From Prescottella defluvii (lineage in GTDB: Bacteria; Actinomycetota; Actinomycetes; Mycobacteriales; Mycobacteriaceae), in assembly GCA_029690005.1 (NCBI GenBank), contig CP121458.1:3782001-3846000 (forward strand): DNA of 64,000 nt. The letters run 5' to 3'. The notes below the pieces were generated by a model. That model was not told where the DNA came from and did not search any database. It was given only the letters and a program-made list of their open reading frames with translations. How positions within the stretch are numbered: the first letter of the stretch is position 1; each line of letters opens with the position of its first letter. Positions 48,317-59,132 of the stretch are shown here, piece by piece. A program made the position numbers and the translations under genes.

Positions 48317-48322
48317 AGCGTT

Positions 48323-48674
48323 TCAGCGCTCGTTGCGCGCCTTGGGGAAGCGCGTCTGGTGGGCCACCCAGCCCGCCATCTTCGCGAAGTGGCCCTTGCG
48401 CGGGTCACGACACTGGTGAGCGCGCGATCCACTCGGAGACCGTGATCTCGTCGAAGGAGGCGACGACCGCATTCGCAATCGCGACGGTGTCGACCACCTG
48501 GTCGCCGAGGATGCCGTCGGCGCCGACGAGCGTGATCCGCACGCCCGCGCGACCCACCGGCTGGACGACCGCGCTCGCGGATCCGCCGTGCTCGGACAGG
48601 AACTTCCGGATGGCGGCGACCGTGCCCGAGGGCAGGACCGGGGCCGCAGCGGTGCTCTGGGTATCGGTGCTCAT
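48323..48674 (-). CDS. Conserved small protein (Rv1455 position)
   Basis: About 117 residues. PVLPSGTVAAIRKFLSEHGGSASAVVQPVGRAGVRITLVGADGILGDQVVDTVAIANAVV and, after a frameshift near 48410, RKGHFAKMAGWVAHQTRFPKARNER. No domain recognised. The same position and opposite orientation between qor and ctaA as M. tuberculosis Rv1455 suggests orthology. Confidence 0.6.
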
Positions 48675-48756
48675 GGGCTCAGACTACTGTGCGGTAGCTC
48701 GATGACCGGCACGGCAGTCCCATTCGAGGTGGGACGGCTGGGTGTACAACAAGAAC

Positions 48757-49718
48757 ATGCGTGCAATCGTGGTGTCCCAGAACGGTGGACCCGAGGCCTG
48801 CCCCCACCCGAGGTGCCCGATCCAGTGCCCGGTCCCGGTGACCTGGTGGTGTCCACCGAGGCGATCGGGATCAACTTCATCGATACGTACTTCCGCAACG
48901 GCACCTACGCCCGCGACCTCCCGTACATCCCAGGCGACGAGGGCACCGGCGTGGTCACCGCCGTCGGCGCCGACGTCACCGAGTTCGGGGTCGGCGACCG
49001 GGTGGCCTGGGCCGCAGCGCCGGGCAGCTACGCGGAGAAGGTCGTCGTGCCGGCCGCCGTGGCCGTTGATGTGCCGGGCGGCGTCGCTCCCGAACAGGCC
49101 GCGTCGGCGCTCCTGCAGGGCATGACGGCGCACTACCTGATCGAGTCGGCGTACCCGGCGCGGTCGGGCGAGACCGTCCTCGTCCACGCCGGAGCGGGTG
49201 GTGTGGGTCTGCTGTTGACGCAGATGGCGGCCGCGAAGGGCGTCAAGGTCATCTCGACGGTCTCCACCGACGAGAAGGAGGCGTTGTCGCGGGAGGCGGG
49301 CGCCTGGCGGGTCTGCGCTACGGCGAGGGCCTCGCCAGAAGGTGCGGGAGCTGACCGGCGGCGAGGGCGTGGCCGCCGTGTACGACGGGGTCGGCAAGGA
49401 CACGTTCGACGCGAGCCTCGAGGCGCTGCGGATCCGCGGAACACTCGTCCTGTTCGGCGCCGCTAGCGGCCGGTCGCCCCGTTCGATCTGCAGCGCCTCA
49501 ATGCGGGCGGATCTCTGTACGTGACCCGTCCGACCCTGGCCCACTACGTGCGCAACCGCGAGGAGCTCACGTGGCGTGCCGGCGCCGTCTTCGACGCGAT
49601 CGCCGCGGGCACCTTGAAGCTCCGGGTCGGCGGGAGCTACCCGCTGGACGACGCCGAGCAGGCGCACCGCGATCTGGAGGGGCGCAAGACCACCGGCTCG
49701 ATCGTGCTGGCGCCGTAG
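48757..49718 (+). CDS. qor: NADPH:quinone oxidoreductase (MDR family)
   Basis: About 322 residues. [26 protein letters not shown] is the quinone oxidoreductase signature; [27 protein letters not shown] follows. The cofactor motif is [49 protein letters not shown] is also typical. No zinc-binding Cys/His set is seen. Frameshifts near 48800, 49305 and 49475. ATG 48757 preferred. Matches Rv1454c (qor). Confidence 0.88.
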
Positions 49719-49733
49719 GCCGCCCGTAACGCA

Positions 49734-49766
49734 GAGGGCCCCGATCGTTCGACGATCGGGGCCCTC
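49734..49766. terminator. Perfect bidirectional terminator between qor and ctaB
   Basis: GAGGGCCCCGATCG (49734-49747) and its exact reverse complement (49753-49766) are separated by TTCGA. The 14-bp stem stands between two convergent genes, so it ends both transcripts. Confidence 0.88.
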
Positions 49767-49787
49767 GACGTTCGAGCGTCGGAACCG

Positions 49788-50679
49788 TCAGAAGTAGCTG
49801 GCGATGGTGTTCCAGCCCAGGACGGAGTCCACGGCCAGGCCGCAGCACACCACCGCGAGGTAGTTGTTGGACTGCAGGAACAGCTTGAGCGGCTTGATCG
49901 GGGCGCCGCCGCGGACGCTGTTGTACAGCTGGTGCGCGACGAACAGGAACCAGGCGCCCGCCAGCAGCGTGACGCCGGCGTAGATCCATCCGGCGGCCGG
50001 CACCAGCGCGAGCGATGCGAGGACGGTGGCCCAGGTGTAGATCACGATCTGCTTGGTGACGTGCTTCTCGGAGGCGATGACCGGGAGCATGGGCACGCCC
50101 GCGGCCTTGTAATCCTCCTCTGCAGCGCATCGCGAGCGCCCAGGTGTGCGGCGGCGTCCAGAAGAAGATGATCAGGAACAGGACGACCGGCTCCCAGCTC
50201 AGCGACCCGGTGACGGCCGCCCAGCCGACCATGACGGGCATGCAACCGGCGGCGCCGCCCCAGATCACGTTCTGCCAGGTGCGGCGCTTGAGCACCATCG
50301 TGTAGACGAGGACGTAGAAGGCGATCGTCAGGACGACGAGGAAGCCCGCGAGCAGGTTCGCCCGCCACCACAGCCACAGGAACGATGCGATGCCGAGCGT
50401 CATGCCGAAGATGAACGCGTTCTTCGTCGGCACGGCCTGACGGGCCAGCGGACGAAGCGCTGTGCGCTTCATCACCTTGTCGATGTCGGCGTCGACGACG
50501 CAGTTGAGCGAGTTGGCACTGGCCGCACCCATCCAGCCGCCGAACAGCGTGCTGAGGATCAGTCCCAGGTCGATGTGGCCGCGGTCCGCGAGCAGCATCG
50601 CCGGAATGGTCGCGACGAGCAGCAGTTCGATCACGCGCGGCTTCGTCAGCGCCACGTACGCGAGGATCGTCGAGATCAC
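49788..50679 (-). CDS. ctaB: Protohaem IX farnesyltransferase (haem O synthase)
   Basis: Converts haem B to haem O. About 297 residues of a UbiA-family membrane prenyltransferase. [22 protein letters not shown], the first Asp-rich motif [20 protein letters not shown], the second aspartate region (interrupted by a frameshift near 50110 at LAMRC), and [18 protein letters not shown]. GTG at 50679 is the only start before an upstream in-frame stop. It is read divergently from tkt; the 298-bp gap (50680-50977) shows no recognisable gene. Confidence 0.92.
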
Positions 50680-50977
50680 CCGCCCTCGGAGCGTCGACGT
50701 ATCCCGAGAATTGTTCGAATCGGAAGCGCCTGCGTCGCCGGGCTGCCGAAGCCGTGTCCGCTCGGCCTATGCCCTGTACGCACGCTGTCTCCTTGCCCCA
50801 CGCGACTACATCCTTGCTGACTACTGCACTACTACAGACGATGGTAGACGGCGGATACCCGCCAACCGAATCGACCCGAATCAGGGCGCACACTAGGCTG
50901 GAGGCGCACAAGAGGCTCGCCAGCGCCCACTGCACCCTCACGGCGCCACGCACAACCATGTCAGGAGACATCTGCCC

Positions 50978-53080
50978 GTGTCGATCACAGACGAGATCCG
51001 CGTCCTCACCCACCCGGTCCACCCCGCCGACTGGACGGATCTGGACACCAAGGCCGTCGACACCGTACCAGTCCTCGCCGCGGACGCCGTCCAGAAGGTC
51101 GGCAACGGCCACCCGGGCACCGCGATGAGCCTCGCACCTCTCGCCTACACACTGTTCCAGCGGGCGCTGCGCCACGACCCGAAGAACCCCGAGTGGGTGG
51201 GCCGTGACCGGTTCATCCTGTCGTGCGGGCACAGCAGCCTGACGCTGTACCTGCAGCTGTACCTGTCGGGCTACGGCCTGGAACTGTCCGACATCGAGGC
51301 GCTGCGCACGTGGGGCTCGCTCACCCCGGGCCACCCGGAGTTCGGCCACACCGTCGGCGTCGAGATGACGACCGGCCCTCTGGGCCAGGGTCTGGCGTCG
51401 TCGGTCGGTATGGCGATGGCGGCCCGCCGCGAGCGCGGCCTGTTCGATCCGGACGCCGCGGCCGGCACCAGCCCGTTCGATCACCACATCTACGCGATCG
51501 CCTCCGACGGTGACATCGAGGAAGGCGTCACCTCCGAGGCGTCGTCGATCGCGGGCGTCCAGGAACTGGGCAACCTGATCGTCTTCTACGACGACAACAA
51601 GATCTCGATCGAGCACGACACGGCGATCGCCCTCGGCGAGGACACCGCCAAGCGCTACGAGGCGTACGGCTGGCACGTGCAGACGGTCGAGGGCGGCGAG
51701 AACGTCTCGGCGATCATCGACGCGGTCGAGGCCGCGAAGGCCGTCACCGACAAGCCGTCGATGATCCTGCTGCGCACGATCATCGGCTACCCGGCTCCGA
51801 CCAAGATGAACACCGGCGACGTGCACGGTGCCGGCGCTCGGCGCCGACGAGGTCGCCGGGGTCAAGCGCGCACTCGGCTTCGATCGGAGAAGAGCTTCGA
51901 CGTCGATCCGGCCGCACTCGCCCACGCCCGCAAGGTCCTGGATCGCGGCGCCGAGGCATACGCGCAGTGGCAGCTGGACTTCGCCGACTGGGCGGCGCGT
52001 GAGCCCGAGCGCAAGGAGCTGTTCGACCGCCTGCACGCCGGCGAGTTCCCGGAGGGCTGGGCCGACAACCTGCCGACGTGGGAGGCGGACGCGAAGGGCG
52101 TCGCGACCCGCAAGGCGTCGAGCAAGGTCCTGAACGCACTCGGCCCGATCCTGCCGGAGCTGTGGGGCGGCTCGGCCGACCTGGCCGGCAGCAACAACAC
52201 CACGATCGACGGCTCCGACTCGTTCGGCCCGACGTCGATCTCGACGAAGGACTGGAACGCCCAGCCGTACGGCCGCACGCTGCACTTCGGCGTCCGCGAG
52301 CACGCGATGGGCTCGATCCTCAACGGCATCGTCCTGCACGGCCCGACCCGCGCGTACGGCGGCACGTTCCTCGTCTTCAGCGACTACATGCGTCCGGCGG
52401 TTCGCCTCGCTTCGCTGATGAAGACCCCCGCGCTGTACGTGTGGACGCACGACTCCATCGGCCTCGGCGAGGACGGCCCGACACACCAGCCGATCGAGCA
52501 CCTCGCTGCGCTGCGGGCAATCCCGAACATGTCGGTGGTCCGTCCGGGCGACGCCAACGAGACCGCCCAGGCGTGGAAGGCTGCGCTCGAGCACAAGACC
52601 GGCCCCACCGCGCTGGCGCTCACCCGCCAGGACATCCCCGTTCTCGAGGGCACCAAGAACAAGGCCGCCGAGGGCGTGGCCCGCGGCGCGTACGTGCTGG
52701 CCGAGGCGTCCACCGGCACCCCCGAGGTCATCCTGCTGGGCACCGGCTCGGAGCTTCAGCTGGCCGTGGCTGCCCGCGAGGCGCTCGAGGCGGACGGCAT
52801 CGCCACCCGCGTCGTGTCGGTCCCGTGCCTCGACTGGTTCGAGCAGCAGGACCAGGCGTACCGCGACGAGATCCCGCCCCCGTCGGTGCGCGCCCGCGTC
52901 TCCGTCGAGGCCGGCATCGCGATGCCGTGGTTCAAGATCCTCGGCAGCGACGGCGAGGCCGTCTCGATCGAGCACTACGGCGCGTCCGCCGACTACAAGA
53001 CGTTGTTCCGTGAGTTCGGCTTCACGGCCGAAGCGGTCACCGATGCGGCGCGCCGCACCCTCGCACGTGTGAAGGGATGA
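50978..53080 (+). CDS. tkt: Transketolase
   Basis: A TPP enzyme of the non-oxidative pentose phosphate pathway. 700 residues. VQKVGNGHPGTAMSLAPL, CGHSSLTLYLQLYLSGYG, the TPP motif ASDGDIEEGVTSEASS...NLIVFYDDN, GVREHAMGSILNGIVLHGPTRAYGGTFL and THDSIGLGEDGPTHQPIEHLA are clear. The frame is lost between about 51830 and 51890 by a one-base insertion followed by a one-base deletion; the rest is intact. GTG start 50978 has AGGAGA upstream. First of tkt-tal-zwf-opcA-pgl. Confidence 0.96.
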   Translation: MSITDEIRVLTHPVHPADWTDLDTKAVDTVPVLAADAVQKVGNGHPGTAMSLAPLAYTLFQRALRHDPKNPEWVGRDRFILSCGHSSLTLYLQLYLSGYGLELSDIEALRTWGSLTPGHPEFGHTVGVEMTTGPLGQGLASSVGMAMAARRERGLFDPDAAAGTSPFDHHIYAIASDGDIEEGVTSEASSIAGVQELGNLIVFYDDNKISIEHDTAIALGEDTAKRYEAYGWHVQTVEGGENVSAIIDAVEAAKAVTDKPSMILLRTIIGYPAPTKMNTGDVHGAGARRRRGRRGQARTRLRSEKSFDVDPAALAHARKVLDRGAEAYAQWQLDFADWAAREPERKELFDRLHAGEFPEGWADNLPTWEADAKGVATRKASSKVLNALGPILPELWGGSADLAGSNNTTIDGSDSFGPTSISTKDWNAQPYGRTLHFGVREHAMGSILNGIVLHGPTRAYGGTFLVFSDYMRPAVRLASLMKTPALYVWTHDSIGLGEDGPTHQPIEHLAALRAIPNMSVVRPGDANETAQAWKAALEHKTGPTALALTRQDIPVLEGTKNKAAEGVARGAYVLAEASTGTPEVILLGTGSELQLAVAAREALEADGIATRVVSVPCLDWFEQQDQAYRDEIPPPSVRARVSVEAGIAMPWFKILGSDGEAVSIEHYGASADYKTLFREFGFTAEAVTDAARRTLARVKG

Positions 53081-53086
53081 ATCATC

Positions 53087-54221
53087 ATGACTGACACTGC
53101 AACCCAGAACCCCAACCTCGCGGCACTGTCCGCGGCGGGCGTGTCCGTGTGGCTCGACGACCTGTCCCGCACGCGGCTCGAGACCGGTAACCTCGCGGAG
53201 CTGATCGCGACCCGCAGCGTCGTCGGCGTCACCACGAACCCGACGATCTTCCAGGGCGCCATCACCAAGGGCAACGCGTACGACGCGCAGCTGCGGGAGC
53301 TGGCGAAGCAGGGCGCCGACGTCGACGAGAACGGTTCGCACCCTCACGACCGACGACGTCCGCAACGCGTGCGGGGTCCTGGCCCCGCAGGCCCAGGCGA
53401 CGGGCGGTCTGGACGGCCGTGTCTCGATCGAGGTCGATCCGCGTCTGGCCCACGACACCGATGCGACCGTCGCGCAGGCGATCGAGCTGTGGAAGCTCGT
53501 CGACCGCGACAACCTCTTCATCAAGATCCCGGCCACCAAGGCGGGTCTGCCGGCGATCACCCGGGTGATCGCCGAGGGCATCAGCGTCAACGTCACGCTG
53601 ATCTTCTCGGTCGAGCGCTACGAGGCCGTCATCGACGCCTACCTCGCCGGGCTCGAGGCCGCGAAGGCCGCCGGCCACGACCTGTCGAAGATCCACTCGG
53701 TGGCGTCGTTCTTCGTCTCCCGCGTGGACACCGAGATCGACGCTCAGCTCGAGAAGATCGGTTCGGACGCGGCCCTCGCGCTGCGCGGCAAGGCCGGTGT
53801 GGCCAACGCCCGCCTCGCGTACGCGTCGTACCTGAAGGTCTTCGAGGGTGGCGACCGGTGGGCGGCCCTGGCGGCCGACGGCGCGCTCGTCCAGCGTCCG
53901 CTGTGGGCATCGACCGGTGTGAAGAACCCCGCCTACTCCGACACGCTGTACGTGACGGAGCTCGTCGCCGCGAACACTGTCAACACCATGCCGGAGAAGA
54001 CCATCGAGGCGGTCGCCGACCACGGCACCGTCACCGGGGACACCATCACCGGCACCGCCGAGGCATCGCAGGCCGTGTTCGACGAACTGGCCGCGGTCGG
54101 CATCGACATCCCGGCCGTGTTCGACAAACTCGAATCCGAGGGCGTCGACAAGTTCGAGGTCTCATGGAACGAGCTCCTCGGCACGATCACGGAGCAGCTC
54201 GCGGCTGCTCGAGAGAGCTGA
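53087..54221 (+). CDS. tal: Transaldolase
   Basis: About 377 residues. [40 protein letters not shown], the Schiff-base Lys in [43 protein letters not shown] and [15 protein letters not shown] are typical. A frameshift near 53335. ATG 53087 lies six bases after tkt. Next is zwf. Confidence 0.95.
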
Positions 54222-54224
54222 TCC

Positions 54225-55766
54225 GTGAGCGAACCCGCGGCGGACCGTCGGATCAACCCCCTTCGGGACAGCAGGGATCGGCGACTGCCTCGCATCGCCG
54301 GCCCCTGCGCCTGGTGATCTTCGGCGTCACCGGCGACCTGGCACGTAAGAAGCTCATGCCGGCGGTCTACGACCTCGCCAACAGGGGGTTGTTGCCGCCC
54401 GGGTTCGCTCTCGTCGGTTTCGCCCGACGTGAGTGGGCGGATCAGGACTTCAGTCAGGTCGTCCACGACGCGGTCCGCGAGCACGCGCGCACACCGTTCC
54501 GCGAGGACGTGTGGGAGCAGCTCGCGAAGGGCATCCGCTTCGTGCAGGGCAGCTTCGACGACGAGTCCGCGTTCACCAGGCTCTCGGACACGCTCGACAC
54601 GCTGGAACGTGAGCGCGGCACGCGCGGCAATCACGCGTTCTACCTGTCGATTCCGCCGGCGCAGTTCCCGACGGTGTGCGAGCAGCTGTCGAGGTCGGGT
54701 CTGGCGAAGTCGGTGGACGGCCAGTGGCGGCGCGTCGTCATCGAGAAGCCGTTCGGCCACGACCTTCGAGAGTGCTCGCGAGCTCAACGCGGTGGTGAAC
54801 AACGTGTTCCCCGAGGACATGGTGTTCCGCATCGACCACTACCTGGGCAAGGAGACGGTCCAGAACATCCTGGCGCTGCGGTTCGCGAACCAGCTGTTCG
54901 ACCCGATCTGGAACTCGCACTACGTCGACCACGTGCAGATCACCATGGCCGAGGACATCGGCCTCGGTGGCCGCGCCGGGTACTACGACGGGATCGGCGC
55001 CGCCCGCGACGTCATCCAGAATCACCTGCTCCAGCTGCTCGCGTTCACCGCGATGGAGGAGCCGGTCAGCTTCGAACCGTCGGAGTTGCAGTCCGAGAAG
55101 ATCAAGGTGCTGTCGGCGACCCGGCTCGCGGAGCCGCTCGACGAGACCACCGCGCGCGGCCAGTACGCGGGCGGCTGGCAGGGCGGGCTCAAGGTCGTGG
55201 GCCTGCACGAGGAGGAAGGGTTCGCGCAGGACTCGACCACCGAGACCTACGCGGCGATCACCCTCGAAGGTGGACACCCGCCGCTGGGCCGGGTCCCGTT
55301 CTATCTGCGGACCGGGAAGCGATTGGGCCGCAGGGTCACCGAGATCGCCGTCGTCTTCAAGCGCGCACCGCACCTGCCGTTCGACGCGACGATGACCGAG
55401 GAGCTCGGCCAGAACGCCCTGGTGATCCGCGTCCAGCCGGACGAGGGCGTCACCATGCGCTTCGGGTCCAAGGTCCCGGGCTCGAGCATGGAGGTCCGCG
55501 ACGTCAACATGGACTTCAGCTACGGGCAGGCGTTCACCGAGTCGTCGCCCGAGGCGTACGAGCGGCTGATCCTCGACGTCCTGCTCGGTGAGCCCTCGCT
55601 GTTCCCGGTGAACGCCGAGGTCGAGTTGTCCTGGAAGATCCTCGATCCCGTACTCGACCACTGGGCGAAGCAGGGCAAGCCGGAGCCGTACGAGGCCGGA
55701 ACGTGGGGACCGCCGTCGGCGCAGGAGATGATGCGCCGCACCGGGCGTGAATGGAGAAGACCGTGA
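54225..55766 (+). CDS. zwf: Glucose-6-phosphate 1-dehydrogenase
   Basis: About 513 residues. [22 protein letters not shown] is the NADP motif; [11 protein letters not shown], then [14 protein letters not shown] with the catalytic His, [12 protein letters not shown] and [19 protein letters not shown] are typical. GTG start 54225 follows tal by three bases. Frameshifts near 54310 and 54770. In corynebacteria zwf is co-expressed with opcA, which activates it. Confidence 0.95.
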
Positions 55767-56674
55767 TCATCGAGCTGCCGTCGACCACGACCGGCGCGAT
55801 CAACAAAAGCTCGTCGAGCTGCGCGAGACCGGTGGTGCGGTCACTCTCGGCCGGGTGCTCACGCTCGTGGTGTGCACCCGCGAGAGCAAGAACTCCGAGG
55901 ACGTCATCGACGCCGCGAACGAGGCCAGCCGCGAGCATCCGTGTCGCGTCATCGTCGTCGCCCGCGGATCGCGTTCCGAGGAAACCCATCTCGACGCCGA
56001 GATCCGCGTCGGCGGCGACGCCGGGGCGTCCGAGGTCGTGATCCTGCGCGTGTACGGCGAGCTCGCCGATCACGAGGCGAGCGTCGTGGTCCCGTTCCTG
56101 CTGCCCGACACTCCGGTGGTGGCGTGGTGGCCGGACGACACGCCGACGATCCCTGCGCTGGATCCGGTGGGACGGTTGGCGATCCGCAGGATCACCGACG
56201 CGACCGGCGCCGCCGATCCGACCGCGACCATCAAGAGCCGCCTCGGCTCGTACACCGCCGGCGACACCGACCTCGCGTGGAGCCGCATCACCTACTGGCG
56301 GGCGCTGTTGACATCGGCGCTGGATCAGCCGCCGCACGAGCAGATCGCCGCCGCGACGGTGTCGGGCCTGGCGACCGAGCCGGCGCTGGACGTTCTCGCG
56401 GGATGGCTGGCCGACCGGATCGAGGGTCCGGTCCGACGGCAGACCGGACCGTTCGTTCGTCGAACTGCAGCTGGCCAACGGCGACCGCATCGCGATCAGC
56501 CGGCCGCAGGCCGAGACCACCGCGACGCTCAGCCGCACCGGCCAGCCGGACGCTCTGGTGGCGCTCGCTCGGCGCGAGACGCGCGACTGCCTGGCCGAGG
56601 AGCTCCGCCGACTCGATCCCGACCAGATGTACGAAGCCGCACTGACCGGACTGTCGAAGGTGGAATATGTCTGA
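55763..56674 (+). CDS. opcA: Glucose-6-phosphate dehydrogenase assembly/activator protein OpcA
   Basis: About 303 residues. [14 protein letters not shown], then KLVELRETGGAVTLGRVLTLVV, CRVIVVARGS and VPFLLPDTPVVAWWPDDTP are typical OpcA segments. A GTG at 55763 overlaps the zwf stop as GTGA; an ATG 12 bases earlier is an alternative. It activates or assembles G6PDH. Frameshifts near 55803 and 56455. It overlaps pgl by eight bases. Confidence 0.93.
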
Positions 56675-57425
56675 CGTGAATGCCAAGCAGGAGATCCACC
56701 GTTTCGCCGACACCGACGCCCTGGTGCGGGCGGCGGCCCAGCGCTTCGTCGACGCGGTCGTCGCGGCGCAGCAGGCGCGCGGGTCCGCCGCGGTGGTCCT
56801 CACCGGCGGCGGCACCGGCATCGCTCTACTTCGAGCACGTGCGCGCCAACCCGGGAGCGATCGACTGGTCGGCGCTCGACGTGTTCTTCGGCGACGAGCG
56901 TTTCCTGCCCGCAGGCGATCCGGAGCGCAACGAGGTGCAGGCGCACCACGCGCTGCTCGACCACGTTGCGGTCGATCCCGCACGCGTCCACGTCGTGGCG
57001 GCCTCCGACGGCGCGTACGGCGGCGATCCGGTGACGGCGGCCGCAGCGTACGCCGAGGTCCTCGACGCGTTCGCGTCCGATCGCACGGGTCCGCTGTTCG
57101 ACGTCCACCTGCTCGGCATGGGCGGTGAGGGGCACGTCAATTCGCTGTTCCCGGACACCGATGCGGTTCGCGAGCCCGAGCGGCTGGTGGTCGCGGTGAC
57201 CGACTCCCCCAGCCGCCGGCGGTGCGTGTGACGCTCACGCCGCCCGCCGTGCAGTCGGCGCGCGAGGTGTGGTTGATCGTGTCGGGTGAGGCGAAGGCCG
57301 ATGCGGTCGCCGCAGCGGTCGACGGCGCCGCGCCGGAGGAGATCCCCTCCGCGGGCGCGCGTGGCATCGAGCGCACGGTGTGGCTGCTCGACGAGTCCGC
57401 CGCGAGCAAGCTTCCGAACGCCTGA
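56667..57425 (+). CDS. pgl: 6-phosphogluconolactonase
   Basis: About 252 residues of the DevB type. [75 protein letters not shown] and [25 protein letters not shown] are hallmarks. It hydrolyses 6-phosphogluconolactone after G6PDH. Frameshifts near 56825 and 57215. Last gene of the pentose phosphate operon. Confidence 0.94.
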
Positions 57426-57434
57426 CGGCGTCCG

Positions 57435-57651
57435 TCATTCCGGCTGGTCGTCTGCGGGTTCACCAGGAAGCCGCGGCTGCGCCGCCTCACCGGTGTCGGC
57501 CACGATGATTCGTGGTCGGCGCCGGTCGCCAACCGAGCGCCGCTGCGCGGTCCGCTCGATCCACGCGCTCCGAGCCGCCGATACGTCGTTCCCCTCGGGT
57601 CCCGATCCATTCGCACACGCCCTCCCCTGCCAGTCCCGCCATCAGTTCCAT
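57435..57651 (-). CDS. Possible small protein of unknown function
   Basis: If one base is missing near 57545, an ATG at 57651 (MELMAGLAGEGVCEWIG) can be joined to a frame ending RPRIIVADTGEAAQPRLPGEPADDQPE with TGA at 57435-57437. The C-terminal half has plausible coding composition, but there is no clear ribosome binding site or recognised family. It could be noise. Confidence 0.3.
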
Positions 57652-57725
57652 TCGCTGGATTGGACGCGAGGAATCGCGGTTCGGTTCCCTCGGCCCGGCC
57701 GGTAGTACGGCGGTACCATTCCGGC

Positions 57726-58181
57726 GTGCAACGCGCGGAGTACATCTCGGAACTCGGAACCGTCCTCGGTCGCCACAGCGAAGCCGCGGCGGAGAAGATC
57801 TCGGCGATACTCGCGGCATGTCCCGCGGAGGCGACCGAGTTGTGCTTCGACGTGTTCCCCGACCAGGACGGTGAGGGCACCTTCGACGTCTGGGCGCGAC
57901 TCGACGGCCCGGACCACTTCGCGCTCAACAAAGCCATCGACGACCACCGCCATCTGTTCGGGATCGTCTACACCGAGGACGGACTCGAACCCGACGTCCC
58001 GCTCTGGTCGCGCAACGCGCCCTTCTGCGTCCAGGACGCGATCGTCGACGCGGCCGCGGCATGGCTCACCGAACTGTGGTCACGGGTGGGCGCGGCACGC
58101 TCGCCGCTGCCCTGGTTCGTAGAGGGTCACAACGACTACGGCACCATCACCCCGTTGCAGCTCACCCCGACAGGTCGGTAA
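57726..58181 (+). CDS. Conserved protein of unknown function
   Basis: An intact 151-residue soluble protein. It has a helical start (RAEYISELGTVLGRHSEAAAEKISAIL), LCFDVFPDQDGEGTFDVWARLDGPDHFALNKAI and WLTELWSRVGAARSPLPWFVEGHNDYGTITPLQL. No domain is recognised; the size and mixed alpha/beta character resemble small actinobacterial proteins related to immunity or Imm-type folds, but this is only a guess. GTG start 57726. It converges on the hydrolase gene. Confidence 0.55.
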   Translation: MQRAEYISELGTVLGRHSEAAAEKISAILAACPAEATELCFDVFPDQDGEGTFDVWARLDGPDHFALNKAIDDHRHLFGIVYTEDGLEPDVPLWSRNAPFCVQDAIVDAAAAWLTELWSRVGAARSPLPWFVEGHNDYGTITPLQLTPTGR

Positions 58182-58190
58182 CCCTGGGCG

Positions 58191-59063
58191 CTACCGAAGC
58201 GCCTCGTTCAGGACGGCGAGCAGGTCGGCTGCCGCTGTCATCGGCAACGTGTAGTGCGTCGCGGCGTCTACGACGACTGTTCGCGCCGTCGGGACCGACT
58301 CCCGTACCCGGGCCTCGACTCGCCGGATGTCGTGTACGCGACTTCGGCCGGCAAGCACCACGGTCATCGGGCAACCCACGGCGCACAGTTCGTTCTGACG
58401 CGGTCGCCGCGGGACCACCGGCCTCGTCGCCGGAAAATGCTCGGCACCGAACGCAACGAGCTCGAGCCAGTCCGGGTCGACCTCCACTCCTGCTGTTTCC
58501 CAATCGATCAACGCGCGCTGTCGAACCCCGGTGGGCCGAATCAACAGGGGCATCGCCCGAAGGAGATAGCCGGTCCGGAAGCCGGCGAAGCACGAGTTCG
58601 GATCGACCAGCACCAGTCGATCGACTCGGTCGGGGTTCCGGATCGTGAACGCGAGTCCCACCATCGCGCCGTACGAATGCCCGATCACCGCGACACTAGC
58701 CAAGCCCAGAGCGTCAAGAACGTCCGCCAACCAGTCCACCAGGTCGTCGACGTCGCGCATCCGTTCACGAATCACGCTGCGCCCCACGTCACCGAGGTGA
58801 TCGACCGCGAAGACGCGGTGCGTGGCCGTCAACTCCCCCGCGACCGCGAGCCACGAGGTCGATGTCGCACCGCCGCCCGCCAGCAGGATCACCGGCGGCG
58901 CCGTGGTCGGACCGCTCACGTTGACGCGCGTCGTCCCGTGACGGGTCTCGACGTCGACGCCCTCGACCGGGACGCCCCATTTCCCCAGGACACGGTCGTA
59001 TCGTTCGTCGAACGCGCGTCCGGACGCCGTCCCGGCGAATGCGGAGACGCTGCCATCGTCCAT
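58191..59063 (-). CDS. Alpha/beta hydrolase
   Basis: An intact 290-residue protein. VILLAGGGATSTSWLAVAGELTATHRVFAVDHLGDVGRS, the nucleophile elbow IGHSYGAMVGLAF, and VVDAATHYTLP near the C terminus with the catalytic His, and ALIDWETAGVEVD in the lid. The substrate is unknown. The ATG 59063 is preceded by GAGGGGG. It is divergent from the MarR gene across an operator, so MarR probably represses it. Confidence 0.85.
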   Translation of the reverse strand: MDDGSVSAFAGTASGRAFDERYDRVLGKWGVPVEGVDVETRHGTTRVNVSGPTTAPPVILLAGGGATSTSWLAVAGELTATHRVFAVDHLGDVGRSVIRERMRDVDDLVDWLADVLDALGLASVAVIGHSYGAMVGLAFTIRNPDRVDRLVLVDPNSCFAGFRTGYLLRAMPLLIRPTGVRQRALIDWETAGVEVDPDWLELVAFGAEHFPATRPVVPRRPRQNELCAVGCPMTVVLAGRSRVHDIRRVEARVRESVPTARTVVVDAATHYTLPMTAAADLLAVLNEALR

Positions 59064-59081
59064 GTGAACCCCCTCGACTTT

Positions 59082-59100
59082 TATCTCGATGGTCGAGATA
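59082..59100. promoter_or_regulatory. MarR operator between the hydrolase and marR
   Basis: TATCTCGA-TGG-TCGAGATA is a perfect 19-bp palindrome in the 69-bp gap between the divergent genes, 19 bases from the hydrolase ATG and 33 bases from the marR ATG. The size, symmetry and location are typical of MarR operators that control both genes. Confidence 0.75.
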
Positions 59101-59132
59101 CTAGGTGTTCTAGAGATGGAGGTCCAGAGGAG

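Noticed and set aside
50042..53596. A very long - strand frame covering tkt and ctaB
   Set aside because: It runs antisense to transketolase and only its last part coincides with real ctaB coding; the rest is composition-driven.
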